Part shown: in pieces, positions 11,640 through 23,543 of the stretch | Numbering within the stretch: position 1 is the stretch's first letter | Layout of the letters: every line of letters starts with the position of its first letter | NCBI GenBank assembly: GCA_001414345.1 | Contig: LLCB01000115.1 | Span: 102,185-166,184 of the forward strand | Length of the DNA stretch: 64,000 bases | From: Hymenoscyphus infarciens | Lineage: Eukaryota > Ascomycota > Leotiomycetes > Helotiales > Helotiaceae | Direction: 5' to 3' | Program-made: the position numbers and the translations under genes | Notes under the pieces: model-generated | What the model was told of the DNA's origin: nothing | Databases searched by the model: none | The model's input: the letters and a program-made list of their open reading frames with translations, nothing else

Positions 11640-14600
11640 CTACTAAAAGGAATTAATAAAGTAACTCTAAAAGCCTTGAAATACGTTTAGACGACTATTA
11701 GACAGTCTAGAAAGAGACTAAAGTACTCTACGATTATGCTAAATAATTATAGTAGTAGTAGTAGTAGAGAAAAGAGAGGCTTATAGAGAGCCTCTATTTC
11801 TCTCTCTAGAGTACTAGCGACTAATAAAGATAGTATAATAAACTAAGAAGAGTAGAGTATAAGAGAATAGAAGAGAGTATTAGACTACGTAGACGTAATA
11901 GAGAAGAGCTTAATCTAAATAATACTTAACTTAGTAATAGAGAAGAGAGGTATTAAAGTAATTATTAAAGTAGTAGGAAAAGTGCTTAAGTATAAGAGAA
12001 CTAGGAAAAGAGAGAATAATAAAATTATATATAGAATCTTATAAGAGAAGCTTACTATTATAGTTAAGAGAATAGAAGGAATAAAGAAGTATAGTCTAAT
12101 ATAGATAGAGAGAGCTAGAACTAGGAGACTATAGAGAGAGGTAGTAACTATATTATAGAAGGAATATATAGTACTAGCTAAATATATTAGAGAGATTATA
12201 GTCTAAGTACTAGAGATAGATAAAGAAAAGAATAAGCTATTACTAAAAGAAGTAATTAAAGCTATAAATATAAGTAGATATAGAGTAGAAGTAATAGTAG
12301 CTTAAAAGCTTTAAAGTAGAGAGATTATTATAAGATTTAAAAAAGAGAAGTAAGTAGAATATATATAAGATAATAGCTAGATAAAGAAGGTATTTAGATA
12401 AGGAATAGTAGTAGTAGTAAGAATACTTATAATACTTATAAAAAGAGCTTTAATAAATATACTTAAGAATAGATAAGAGAGTATACTATAGAGTATCTCT
12501 TAAACCTCTAGTATAAGGATACTAAAGATTATATAATAAGAAAATATATATAGAGAGTATTAGAGATAAGAGAGACTAGTCTAAAGAAACTATATTCTTA
12601 AAGTAGTAATAATAGAGGAAGTAAGAAGGCTATATATAAGAGAGATACTATAAAAGGTATAATACTTCTTATATAAAAGATACGTCTTAGAAGTAGTAGT
12701 ATAGAGGTGCTATAAGTACTAAAAGTAGAGGTATATAGTATACTTCTATAAATAAGATAAGAGATATACCTAGTATATATATAAGAGATATAAAGAGAGT
12801 AAGGAAGAGTACTTTAGTAAGAAGAACTTAAAAGAATACTTAGTAAAGTATAGAAATTATAGAAGAGAATATCTAGTATTTATAAAAGAGTACTATATAA
12901 GAGAGTAATACTATAAGTAAGTAAGAGAATAATATCTTAATAAGATAACTATATTTATAAACCTATAAAGACTCTTAAAAGAGAGTAAGGTAGAGACACC
13001 TTACCTATTTACCTTTAGCTAAAAAGAGGGCTTATAAAGCTTAAAGAAGAGATAGAGATAGAGATCTATATTAGAGAGGCTAATAGATATAAATAAAGTA
13101 GGATATATAAATAGTAGTAACCTAACCTAGTTCTTAGAGAGGTTAAGAAGCTCTTTTAATATAATAAGAGATCTAACTAGAGAAGAAATAGAAGTAATCT
13201 AAACTCTACTTATAAGACTATTATAAGTATAATAGTACTATACTAGAATATAAGGAAGATACTAGAAGCTCTTAATATAGCTCTAAATTATAAGAAGGAA
13301 TATAATATATTAATAATCTAAGAACTAGTATAGAATAGTATAAGAGACTCTCTTAGCTACTTCTTAAGCTTAAGATATAATATAATCTAGTTAAATAAAG
13401 TAGTAGTACTCTTTATATATAAAAGATATTTAAAAGTAAGTTAGACGTATACTATAAGTAAGAACTAGGTAAGTATAATAATAGAGAAAGGAGTAGATAA
13501 GATAATAGTCTACTTAGTCTATAACCTATAAATAAAGTAGATACTAATTAAGAATATACTCTAGTAAGTAAGACTAAGAAGAGTACTTATAATAAGTAAT
13601 CTAAATACTTATTACTCTTTATAAGATATATATAAAAGATATAATAAGAATATAGACCTTGTTCTTAAACTTACGATACTATAGGTACTAGAAAGAGATA
13701 TACTCTATAGTAAAGCTATATAGAGAAGAAAAGGCTTTTATAACTCTATAATTAATCTTACCTTCTCTACTAAGAACGTAGCGACTTAGTAAAGGTTTCT
13801 AGACCTACTAAGATTAGACTATATAGCTTAACTTCTTATAATAAAAGTAGAAGAAGAGAGAAAGGTACTATAGATACCTAGATTTAGTTAAAGACTAATA
13901 GATAAAATCCTAGTTAAAGTAGAAGCCTCTTACTTAGAAATACTTATAATCTAAAAGATATAAGAACTTAAGAAAGTAGTATAAAGACTTATAAAAGACT
14001 TTTAAAAGATAGTAAAGGCTTTAATACTACTCTAAAAACTAGATAGAGAGAGGGTATAGTTCTAGTAGAATATAGAGGTTAAAGAAGTATTAAGAAAGAT
14101 AAGGAAATATAAAAGGACTTAGAAAAAGTACTAAATAAAGAGCTTAAAGTAGTAGCTTAATAACGCTTTTTAGAAACTTTAAATAGTAAGTAGAAAGGTA
14201 AAGATAAAGAGCTAGAAAGAGGTACTAGTAGAGGTAGTAAAAGATAAAAGGAAACTCTAAATACTTAAAAAGTAGATACGCTTTAAAAGATATATAAGAC
14301 TAAAAGTACTAGTACTACTAATACTTATATTACTTAATAGAATAAAAGGTAAGACTTATTAAAAGAAAGCCTATATTCTTATAGAAAAGTTCTTTCTAAA
14401 GTTAATAGCTAACTACTTAAGTATTCTTAATAGAGACTAGAATACTAAGAGCTTCTCTAAAAGGTACTTAGTAAGCTAATATATAACTAAGAAGTATATT
14501 AAAATAGTTATAAGATTAGTATTATAGAAAGTACTAGGATTTAATATACTAGTAAATAGCTTCTTAAAAGCTTATAATAAACTACTTTATAAAGTACTTA

Positions 14601-16830
14601 CTATAATAGTAGAAGTAAGCTTCTACTTATAATACTTCCTATTCTACTTCTACTATATAAAGGTAGTAGTACTAAGAAAACTAGGTAAAATAATTAAGGA
14701 GTAGAGTAAGATAGAGGCCTACTAGCTAATAATACTACTCTTAACTATAGATAAGATCTTTAAAAAAGTAATAGTATAAAAGCTTATATAGCTTATAGAG
14801 GAAATAGTAATACTACTAAGACTATAGATAGGTAACTAGAAGTACTAAAATATAGAGCTAGTAATTAGAATAGTAATAGAGAGTATATATATAATATAGG
14901 AAAATAAGAGCTATATATCTTTAGCCTAACTAGATATAGTAGAAGCTTTTAACTAAGTAGACTATATATAGCTACTTTATATATTAAGAGAGAAGAAGGT
15001 TCTATAATAAGTAATAATATAAATAAAGAGCTTTCTCTTTAGATAAAAAGCTATACTATTCTTTAATAAATAATTAGTAGATAAAAAAGACTTTAAATAA
15101 AGTATTTTATAAGGATTAGTACTATTACTAATACTATTTATTCTCTTTATCTTAATACTAGATAAGAACTTATAAGAACCTAGTAAGAATTAATAAGCTT
15201 ATTATAGTAGACTTTATAAATAATATAAATCTACTTATAATATTAAAAAGTATAATAGTAAACTATAGAATACTTAAGATAGCTTAAAGAGTATATAATA
15301 AGTAGGTAAATAAGTAAGAGATAGCTTTTAGCTTAGAAAAGATAGTACTTATATACTTTATAAGAATAAGATTACTATAAAGAGAGATAGTCTAGTTTAA
15401 GAAGATAAGGCTTATACTAGTTAAGTATATAAGGTTCTTAGAAAGAGAGTTTAATAGAAAACTAAACTAGAAAGTATACTAAGAAAGAGTTTAAAAGAAG
15501 CTTATAATATAGACCTTTATACTTATAAAGCTTACTAGAAAGATATAGAGAGTAGATTACTACTAAGTAAGATAGATATATATAGTAGTAATAAGGAGTA
15601 TAATAGTATATAGAGTATTAGCGTAGTACTATACTATACTAAAAGAAGGGAATATAAAGGGAATAGTAAGAAGCTTCTCTATATAATAATTAAGATACTT
15701 ATAAGTAGTAATAAGAGTATATAAAGCTACTCTAGTTTAAAGCTTAAAAGTTAAAGTAGACTATATACTAATTAACCTATATCTTAACTTATAAGTAGCT
15801 ACTTTTAAGAGGAAGTTCTAAAGGTCTAAGCTAGAGAAACTAATCTAAAACACTTATAGATATATAGTAATATAACTAAAAAGGAGAAGAAGAGATAGAC
15901 TAATAAAGGTAAAGAAGGTAATACTATACTTATAGATAGTAAAGTAGGAGTAAGAAGTGAAGTAGAAAGTAGAAGAAGCGGGATTTAAGTATAATATTAT
16001 ACTTATAGAATAGAAGAACTATCTAAAGACTTAAAAGAGAAGGACTTAAGAGAGGAACTTAACGTAATATATAGAAGCGTTAGACGAAGTAGACCTAAAT
16101 AAGTAGGAGCTATAAAAGGTCTATAAGAGGCTTACTAAGGCGAAGAGCTTACTACTTGTCTAAGTATAAATAAGAGTAATAAGACTAAACGCTTTCCTCT
16201 TTATAAGAAGGGTACTAAACTAGGTTATATTATAGTATATTTATATAAGTAGTAGGAAGATAGTAAGACACTTAGTCCTATTTTACTAGAATATTCTATA
16301 AAAAAGAGATATACTTATAAGGGCTTTAAAAAAGAGGATTAAGGATCTATAAGAGCTAAGAGAAGTACTAGTAGATAAGAAACTAATATTAAGAGTAACT
16401 ACTTAGCTACTTAGGCTAGAGAGACTCTAAGAGTATAAGCTAGTACTAGAATTATTTAAGGAGAAAGAGGAGAGTAAGAAAGAGATAAAAGAAAGAGAGG
16501 AATAAGAGGAGAAAGCTAAGGTATACTAGAAGGTAAGACCTTAACTCTAATAATTCTAGAAGTAAATATACCTCTTATACTACTAATATATACCTTAGTA
16601 GATTAAATATACTAACCTACTATACTCTTCTACTATATTACTAAGTTAAAGAGATAAGCTCTAAATAGATAGTAGTAAGAACTAAAGAAAAGGAGAATCG
16701 TACTTATAAGAAAGCTTAAAAGGTAAAAAAGAATAAGTTAAAAGGCTATATAAACTAGAACAGAAGATATACTACTTACTCTTAGAGCTTAGCCTATAGC
16801 CTACGTAGCGTAAGAATAATAATAATAATA
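11640..16830 (+). mobile_element. Tad1-like non-LTR retrotransposon (LINE), RIP-inactivated
   Basis: Plus-strand coding remnants follow LINE order. An ORF1-like stretch lies at about 11.7-12.9 kb. An endonuclease-like segment includes an IIQEPAQNS-like stretch near 13.3 kb, comparable to the AIQEPW motif. The reverse transcriptase shows an A*LDIVEAFN*VDY stretch at 14919-14960 (family: LDxxxAFDxVxH). At 15207-15236 it reads VDFINNINLL, the RIPed form of GFVDDTNLL in which both catalytic Asp codons have become AAT. A C-terminal segment at about 16.1-16.3 kb resembles the conserved tail of fungal Tad elements. Stops are mostly TAA where CAA is expected. Ends are approximate; no target duplication was identified. 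It was once autonomous and is now dead. Confidence 0.8.
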
Positions 16831-17520
16831 CTTAAATAATATTCTATAAAATAATTAGATTATATCTTATTTTAAAAAAGTATAGCTTCTCTTTTATAAC
16901 TTAAATAATACTTAAATATCTTATAACTAAATATTAAATACTCTATTTTAGTATATATTTAGTAAAAAGAGAACTTATTTATAATAAAAATATTTATTAT
17001 AAATTAATATCTCTAAAGTGAAAATATAATTAATAATAGTAATAAGACTAGTATAATAATTATATAAAATAATTCTTCTAGAGTTACTAATATTACTTAA
17101 ATTTACTTAAAACTACTTATCTTTTTATTTTATCTTTTATTTTAAAGTTTATCTTAAATTTTATACTCTTCTCTTTACTCTTTTAAACTCTAAATTTATT
17201 TTAAAATCGTTAAATATTTTTTAAAAAAAAGTAATATATAGTAATAATTAAGTCTTTTTAGCTAATAATTACTAAAAGTATATTCTCTAAATCGTATTAA
17301 TTATAAAAAGTATTAATTTATATTAAAAGCTGTTAATTAAGAATCTCTTAATATAAAAGTATTAGTATCTAAGTCTAATAATAATTAAGAAGGATTTTAA
17401 TATAAGAAGATAGTTCTTAAGATATTAATAGTCTAAATTACTATATTAAAAGTAAAAAGACCTTTAATACTAAAGCTATTACTATAGAATCTTAGACTCT
17501 TATAGAAGAAGCGCGTTCTA
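16831..17520. other. AT-rich stretch between LINE and retroposon
   Basis: No element recognised. It ends with GAAGCGCGTTCTA (17508-17520), the left target duplication of the retroposon that follows. Confidence 0.5.
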
Positions 17521-18600
17521 GAATACGAAGACTTAATATCTATATACGATATATTCTATAAACCTCTAGTACTTCTATTCGTCTCTGGAACTATCTATAG
17601 AGCTAAGTTTTAGTTAAAACTCGACGTAGTAATACTTCTTTTTATAACTACTAGAGTTTTAGGCCTCTCGACCTTTTATAAAGAAACTACGTTACTATAG
17701 TAATATACTAGTATCGACGACAAAGTTATATAGTTTATTTACTCGATAGTAGTATCTATAGACTACTAAACTAACTAAACTAATTAAGAAAGCCTCTAAA
17801 GTCGATACTATATACTCGTTAATACTAGAGGACTTCTACTCTAGATAGACTATAGAATTATATACGACTTTAAGAAGATAAGAGCTATATACCGACCTAA
17901 GATTAGAGGTGATATCTGTAGTAGTTATTCTATATAGTTAGTATAATACTATATTCGAGTTAAAAGAATTACTAAAAGAGGTAAAGAACTCTTAATAATA
18001 GTAATAGAGTGATTAGAAGAGGCCTAGGTAGTACGAATAGAAGTATAAACATAGAGAGGTCTTTATAACTAAAGAATAGATTCTCTACTATTTATAATCG
18101 TTATAAGTAGATATTTAAAGCGCGTTTAGCAGCTCTTAGATAAAGTAGTAGAAATACCTCTTAGAAGATATATAAACTATAGAGTAGAGAGAATAGAAGA
18201 TAGAAATAGAAGACTTAGGTTAGAGATATATTAGAAGATAGTTCTATATAAGATAGTATACTAGAAGACGATTATTATTAGTCTTCGTTATTAGTCCTAT
18301 ATAGAGAAGAGCTAACTAAGCTCTTACGAGAGCTATTATAATAAACTAAATTTAGTTGTTTATAAGAATAACTAAAATATTAAAATATTAAATTAAAACA
18401 GTGAGAATAGAAGGAGATATTAAGCTATTACTAGAAAGAGAAGCCAGGTGTATATAAAATGGCGGGCTTAGTAATAAGCACTCTAAGAAGTGTATAAGCT
18501 ACTTTTAGATAAAACCCTATAAATAAGTGCGTCTATATAGCGCCTCTCTAGTAGCTAAAAAGACTAGATAAATATAAATAAAAAAAAATAAAAAATAAAA
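17521..18600 (+). mobile_element. 1.1-kb poly(A)-tailed retroposon, copy A (RIP-damaged)
   Basis: It aligns along its whole length with 37656-38846, starts at the homologous nucleotide, and ends in an A-rich tail with interspersed T (about 18571-18600). A 13-bp flanking duplication is seen at 17508-17520 and 18601-18613. The two flanks differ at three sites, all transitions (G/A or C/T), as expected if the left flank was RIPed. No open frame is present. The first 95 nt correspond to the ribozyme-like 5' end of copy B; the GAGCTAAG segment and the P4-like hairpin are still recognisable, but several pairs are damaged. It is a retroposon by structure (poly(A) tail plus target duplication without terminal repeats). 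Confidence 0.85.
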
Positions 18601-18801
18601 GAGGCGCGTTCCGTACTACTTATCTATTATAAATGAAGCTAGGCTTACTTTATGAAAATGTCACAGCGGTTCGTCATATGAGAGGCTGACAACCCCGCCC
18701 CCTCCCCTCTCTTAACTAGCAACCCCTATTACGGAGGTAGGTAAACTCCAACCCCATCCCTTCTCACACGAACCTCTCATTCGAAGGCAAGACTCTACGC
18801 A

Positions 18802-20228
18802 ATGTCGTTTGGCTGGAGCGCAGGTGATATTGCTTCTGCCATCGGTCTTCTCATCAAAATATCGAAGGCTCTCAACGATGCGCAAGGCAGCGTAGAAGAT
18901 TTCAGAAGGACGGCCGGCTACCTCAAATCCGCAGAGATCGTTTTGAGACAAGTCAAAGTTACAATTGAGACGCAAAATGATGGCACTACCATGTTGACAC
19001 CTGAAGAGTTGTCTAGCCTGGAGGACATCATCAAACCCCTACACGCATTATTCGATCAACTAGCTGCCAAAGTTGTTAAATTCGCAGAGTTCGAAGCGAC
19101 CGAAACATCGTTATATACGAGGACCGTGCGTGAATTCTCCAAGATTAAATGGGATTTCATGGTGAAAGGCGAGGTCAAGGCTATTGTGGAAGGAATAAAT
19201 CGTCAAATTGCCCTCTGGGCTGGGTTGTGGAATATGATAAGTTTCCGGATGATCATGTGAGTGTACACCGACTGAAGTAGTCGACGCTCCCGGTATAATA
19301 ATAATTTATCAGGTCTAAGATACAGAGATTTGAAGAGGTATTGGGTATATACCAGCAGGATAGTCTCTCTTCACACCAGCTGATCCTTCAGCACCTCACA
19401 TCTGCGGATTCAAAATATCCACCGGGCCTTCTTAATGTTGGTCCACAGGAAGGAGTTCCTCAAACTGCACAGTCCTCTAGCGAGACACCACCTACCAATT
19501 TCGATGTCGAGTCAGCACTCTTACATTGTGGGAAATGCAAACAGCCAAATATGACGGACTTAGTATCTGTGAGAGTCAGGACCATGAAGTTTGACGGGGT
19601 ACTAGTACGCGCGATCGACCAGTGGTTGAAAGGAGAGAGCGCTCCGCGTTTATGGTTCTATGGCCGAGCGGCTTCAACGGTTTCTGCCACGATATTTTCC
19701 ACAGCTTTCAAGCGCAACCGTCACGTCGTCGCATATTCGTGCCGTTTTACACATGGGGATAACCCCATGGGTCTTGAAATGGCAGTGGTCGGCTTAGCAT
19801 ACTCGTTTCTCTTTCAGATGTTGCAGCAGGTCTCGGAGCAGACAAGCATTCTCTTGCCTACACCAGCTGTAGACGTTAACAAACTTGATGGCACCTTTGG
19901 AAGTGTGGACGTCGCCATAAGTCTCATTAAGCATATACTTGACACGATTCATGACTTTGTGTTCATCATCGATGGTTTCCAATGGCTGGCTGTTGATTCC
20001 TCCTCTGTCCAGGCACGAGAGTTCATTTCTTCGATTTTGGATATCTTCGAGATGGACATCGACAGAGAATATATGGAAATGGGGCCAAGGTTGCTTCTGA
20101 CAACTATGGGAAATGTTCCGCTCATCAATAAAAAGGACACCAAATATCTCGTGAGACTTTCTGTCGATGACTATAAAGACAAAGGCCAATTTGCGCTGGC
20201 ACATGAGATGCTTGGAATTGAATGGTGA
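18802..20228 (+). CDS. STAND/NACHT-like protein with fungal N-terminal domain and degenerate P-loop
   Basis: Two exons, 18802-19256 and 19313-20228, joined over a 56-bp intron (GTGAGT...ATCAG). The splice keeps frame and gives 456 aa. The start at 18802 (context CGCAATGTCG) fits the family, whose members often begin MSFGxSxGD. Residues 1-150 form the helical fungal N-terminal domain found on STAND and related proteins. Residues 250-456 look like a NACHT-type core. A Walker B-like FVFIIDGFQWL lies at 367-377 and an RLLLTT sensor-like strand at about 411-416. The Walker A position (269-277, GRAASTVSA) lacks the GK[ST] needed to bind phosphate. There are no C-terminal WD40, ankyrin or TPR repeats. 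Such proteins act in fungal non-self recognition; without a P-loop this one is more likely a regulatory or decoy form, or decaying. It is convergent with the AAA+ gene, 95 bp apart. Not RIPed. Confidence 0.72.
19257..19312 (+). other. Intron of the STAND-like gene
   Basis: GTGAGT donor and ATCAG acceptor, 56 bp. Removing it fuses the reading frame of the N-terminal domain to that of the NACHT-like part. Without splicing, translation stops at 19258-19260. Confidence 0.75.
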
Positions 20229-20323
20229 CATCGAAATCGGATTTATGACTTTCATCTAGGCAGTAATTATACATGATAGAGTTCTTCAACATGACACGAA
20301 CACTATCCCATATCAGGAATTTT

Positions 20324-23300
20324 TTAGCTTTCCTTCTCATGATTATCAGGTGCCCGATGGAAACTTTGAGTAGCGAATGCATCTTCTGTCATCCCATGGG
20401 TCTCGATGAACTCTGTCATAAACGTGGCCTTGTTTTTCAACACCGAGTCAAAATGAGTATCCCTCACGACGACAGTTTTAGTTTCGGGGTCGTCTTGCAG
20501 TACATCATATTGAGCATAATTGATAGCACTCATGAGGGCTAGTATATGATCAGTAATCGTGTGATGATGATTGCGGTGTACCTTACCATTGCGTATGTCC
20601 CTCCCATTCATATTAAAATTTGGAGGTGTAGTGTTTGCATACGTGTCTTTATCTTGGTAATCAATCCAACCCACGAGCTTCTTTGCGCTCTTGCTAAGCT
20701 TGATGGCGACCGGAGATGTCGTTGGCTCCATTGCGTTTATGCTAGGCTCTTCTTGCTTCTGGTCAGCCTCAAGTCTGTTGATCAGATTTGTCCACATCTG
20801 GCACTGCTGCTTCGCGTCCGGTCTTTCATATTTGACAGCGATATGAATTCGTGACCTGACAGCTTCGTCTAATCTTCCTGGTCGATTTGTAGTCTGTGTG
20901 ATTAGCGAAATTTGGTCCAAGCATGCGGCGACTTACCAGAAATAGTAACCCCGGATAGTATTCTATGGTTCGGAGAAACGCTATCAATGTTAGATTATAA
21001 GCCTTCGAACATGGTGAGATTGTTTACCTGTAACAAGGGCATTTCTTGCCAAGTCCCGATCTTGTCTTGATTCAAGGTAGACTTCTGCTTCATCAATCAT
21101 AACAATAGCTCCCCACAGGGCTGCCCGTGCGAGACAATCGGAGAGTTTCTTCTCCATTTCCGCTTCACGAATGCCTAGATCTGCGACAGAGAGCCAAAGT
21201 AGAGGTCTCCTGGCCTCACTTGCAATACATTCTTTTGGATCAAACCTTGATTAGCTGTAATTTTGATGAAGATGACTTGGAGGTAGTTTAGATCATTGTA
21301 CGTACCCACGGTAAAGGTCTTTCCAGTTCCAGGGGCACCTTCGCTTAAATTAGCTTTCACGTAGACTTCGAAGTCACCCAAAAGCTTACCATGTAGTAGC
21401 ACAACTTTTCCCACCCCTTTGCCGTTGATTAGGTCAGCATTCCACGACTTGAACTTTGCCGTCAAGTGACTAGTTGCCATGGCTGATACCAACTCCTTTG
21501 TCTTCTCGTCCAGAATAAGATTTTTCATGGGCGAAATTTTAGGCTCTTCGACCAATTTTATATGATCCATGTTGAATATCACAGCGCAAGGTTAGCAGTT
21601 TATAATTGACAAGAGAGTCGCAAACTTACTCCATTCTTTTTTCCCCAAAGCGTATCCTAAAACATATCCTAGCAGAAGAAGATATTGAGACTCCTCAAGC
21701 TGGACTCCAGGCGTGCACTCCATGTCGTTGAATTTAGAGAATCTTTTTCCACCGCCGTAGTCTTGGGGCTGCTCTGAAGAGATGAAGTCGTTGCTGCCTG
21801 CCCTTGTTGCACTTGCCTGCTCGATAGGGTTCCTGATCCTGTAGGACAGACTTGGTCTCTTCTCCGCGAATAAGAGATAGCTTTGAAAGTCAATCATGAT
21901 ATCGCCGGTATACTAAAACAAAAAAATCCCACATTCAGTCAATGTAGAACAAGGTGAGAAAGAAACTTACATTTTTCGGTGTTTCATCGATGACCTGCCC
22001 ATCGTATTTGTGGTATGCTGGGAGGTTACAAATTATGTCGTAATATCTCTTACCACGCTTGATGAGGTTTTCAGGAGACGCCCTCCCATCTTTCAAGTAC
22101 TTCGTTGGGAACACGTCCAAGGTTGAAATTTCTTTCTCACCTTGAAATCGCTCAATCGAGTATGTCGAGGCCTGTCGTGTGAGTTTCGCCCCAGTATAAC
22201 CCAGATTCCAGAGAAAGATTAACCATTTATCCTTCGTACTCTTCGTATCGTTGTCAACTTGACTCAACAAAACCCTCCCAACAACGAACCCGGCAAGTTC
22301 ACCCCTGACGTTTGCAAAAACAATCTCCCCAGGTTTGAAAAGAAACCAAAGATTGTCAAAGGAAGCGCGGCCATTTTGATACAACGCAAGTTCCTTGAGA
22401 GCTGTGTCTTTGTAGTAATGGCTATCCAGGAAACTGATGATTTGTGATAAATGAGCGGAAAGTTCTTTAGAGCATGTGAATTCATCGTCGTGGCCTTGGA
22501 TTTTGATCTTCTTTTCGACTTCCTGTTCATCATATACATCTCTAATCTGACACAACTCGGCATAATGGTGTACTAATATGCGGTATGGATGCATATGTGC
22601 GACCTCATTTCCCTCTAGGTCATAACCGGGATAGTACGTGACGAGTTTTCGGATCAGATCATTCACAAGAGGCGAGTGGAGACGAATACTAGGAAATGTA
22701 TGTAGTCGAGCAATGAAATCTCGGCCAAACACAAACGGCTCTTCGCTATCATTTCCGGGTTGATAGAAACTATCTCGAAGTTGATTTCTTCTCGGTTCCC
22801 CGGGCCAAGTTCCAGTGACGTTGTAACATGCGTCCATGATCGCATATGGCTTCCGAGATTTTCCACTTGGTATAGGTTCATCCACCAAGTTTTCAAAGGG
22901 CGTGAAAGAGTATCGCGATACGACAGCGCTGGGTTTCTCAGGATCAGTCATCCTCGCCCGGTAGATGATGGGAACAGTATCTGTGTCCCAGGAAGTGCCA
23001 ACTGTTTAATCGTCAGAAATTTCACCGAAAGAGAGACTTTGGTTCGGGATTACAAGTAGAAGCTTTGCCTGGTTCAGAATTTACTGATAATTTGTCATTC
23101 TCGATGTTGGAAGTGTCTTCTTCGGTGAGAGGATTCCCTATCGCAATATTGGCGTTGTCTAAGGGTGGAGTTTCTTCATCAGATAACCCTTCTTCATCTA
23201 GTCCTTTGGTTGCCACCACAATAGCCGATCGTTCCAAACGCCTATCAGCAAGTGGGGTTGGTATATCTTCCAAATCTCCCATAGAAGTGGTGCCAGACAA

Positions 23301-23543
23301 GCTGACAGCCGAGTCGTAATCACGACCAAACTTTTCGAGATTCGATCTTGTCAACTGAACATGCAAGCTTGATCGTTTGGGTCGAGGTGGTGGAGTTTTC
23401 GGCACTGAACTCTCGCCGCCCAGCATTGTTACCGATAAAGGGTTGGAATGTCCAACGGATGGGGAGGGTCGAAGGAGTACTCTTTGATCAAATAGTTCCT
23501 TGCTCGAGTCACCTGACTCAATTTCTCGAGGTGGTTGAGACAT
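20324..23543 (-). CDS. AAA+ ATPase with N-terminal DUF7025-type domain
   Basis: Eight exons on the minus strand: 23543-23054, 23001-21971, 21912-21630, 21581-21390, 21338-21306, 21231-21028, 20980-20937 and 20893-20324, giving 948 aa. The first in-frame ATG is at 23543; the longer frame upstream opens only with GTG. Residues 1-160 are Ser/Pro-rich and disordered. About 170-520 is the conserved N-terminal region of this fungal AAA family (DUF7025-like). The ATPase core shows Walker A GAPGTGKT (666-673), Walker B IVMIDEA (719-725), sensor 1 TTN (760-762) and arginines near RSR (772-774). All catalytic residues look intact. Every intron but one is GT-AG with a clear branch site; intron 3 (21582-21629) appears to end in TG. 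The substrate of the family is unknown; remodelling of protein complexes is inferred from the fold. Confidence 0.85.
21582..21629 (-). other. Intron 3 of the AAA+ gene with apparent GT-TG ends
   Basis: On the minus strand it starts GTAAGT and has a GCTAAC branch site about ten bases before its end GCGCTG. This 48-bp size matches the neighbouring introns and the join gives KKEW-MIFNMDHIK, as the family alignment would predict. The only in-frame canonical alternative is an AG at 21546-21547, which gives an 84-bp intron and removes about twelve residues, including MDHIK. Confidence 0.5.

Noticed and set aside
11750..11765. GTAGTAGTA-type runs considered as a CRISPR-like or satellite array
   Set aside because: Simple triplet repeat inside LINE sequence. 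No spacer-repeat structure exists anywhere in the window.
19794..20255. 153-codon minus-strand frame opposite the STAND-like gene
   Set aside because: Shadow of the better-supported plus-strand exon, with no family resemblance.
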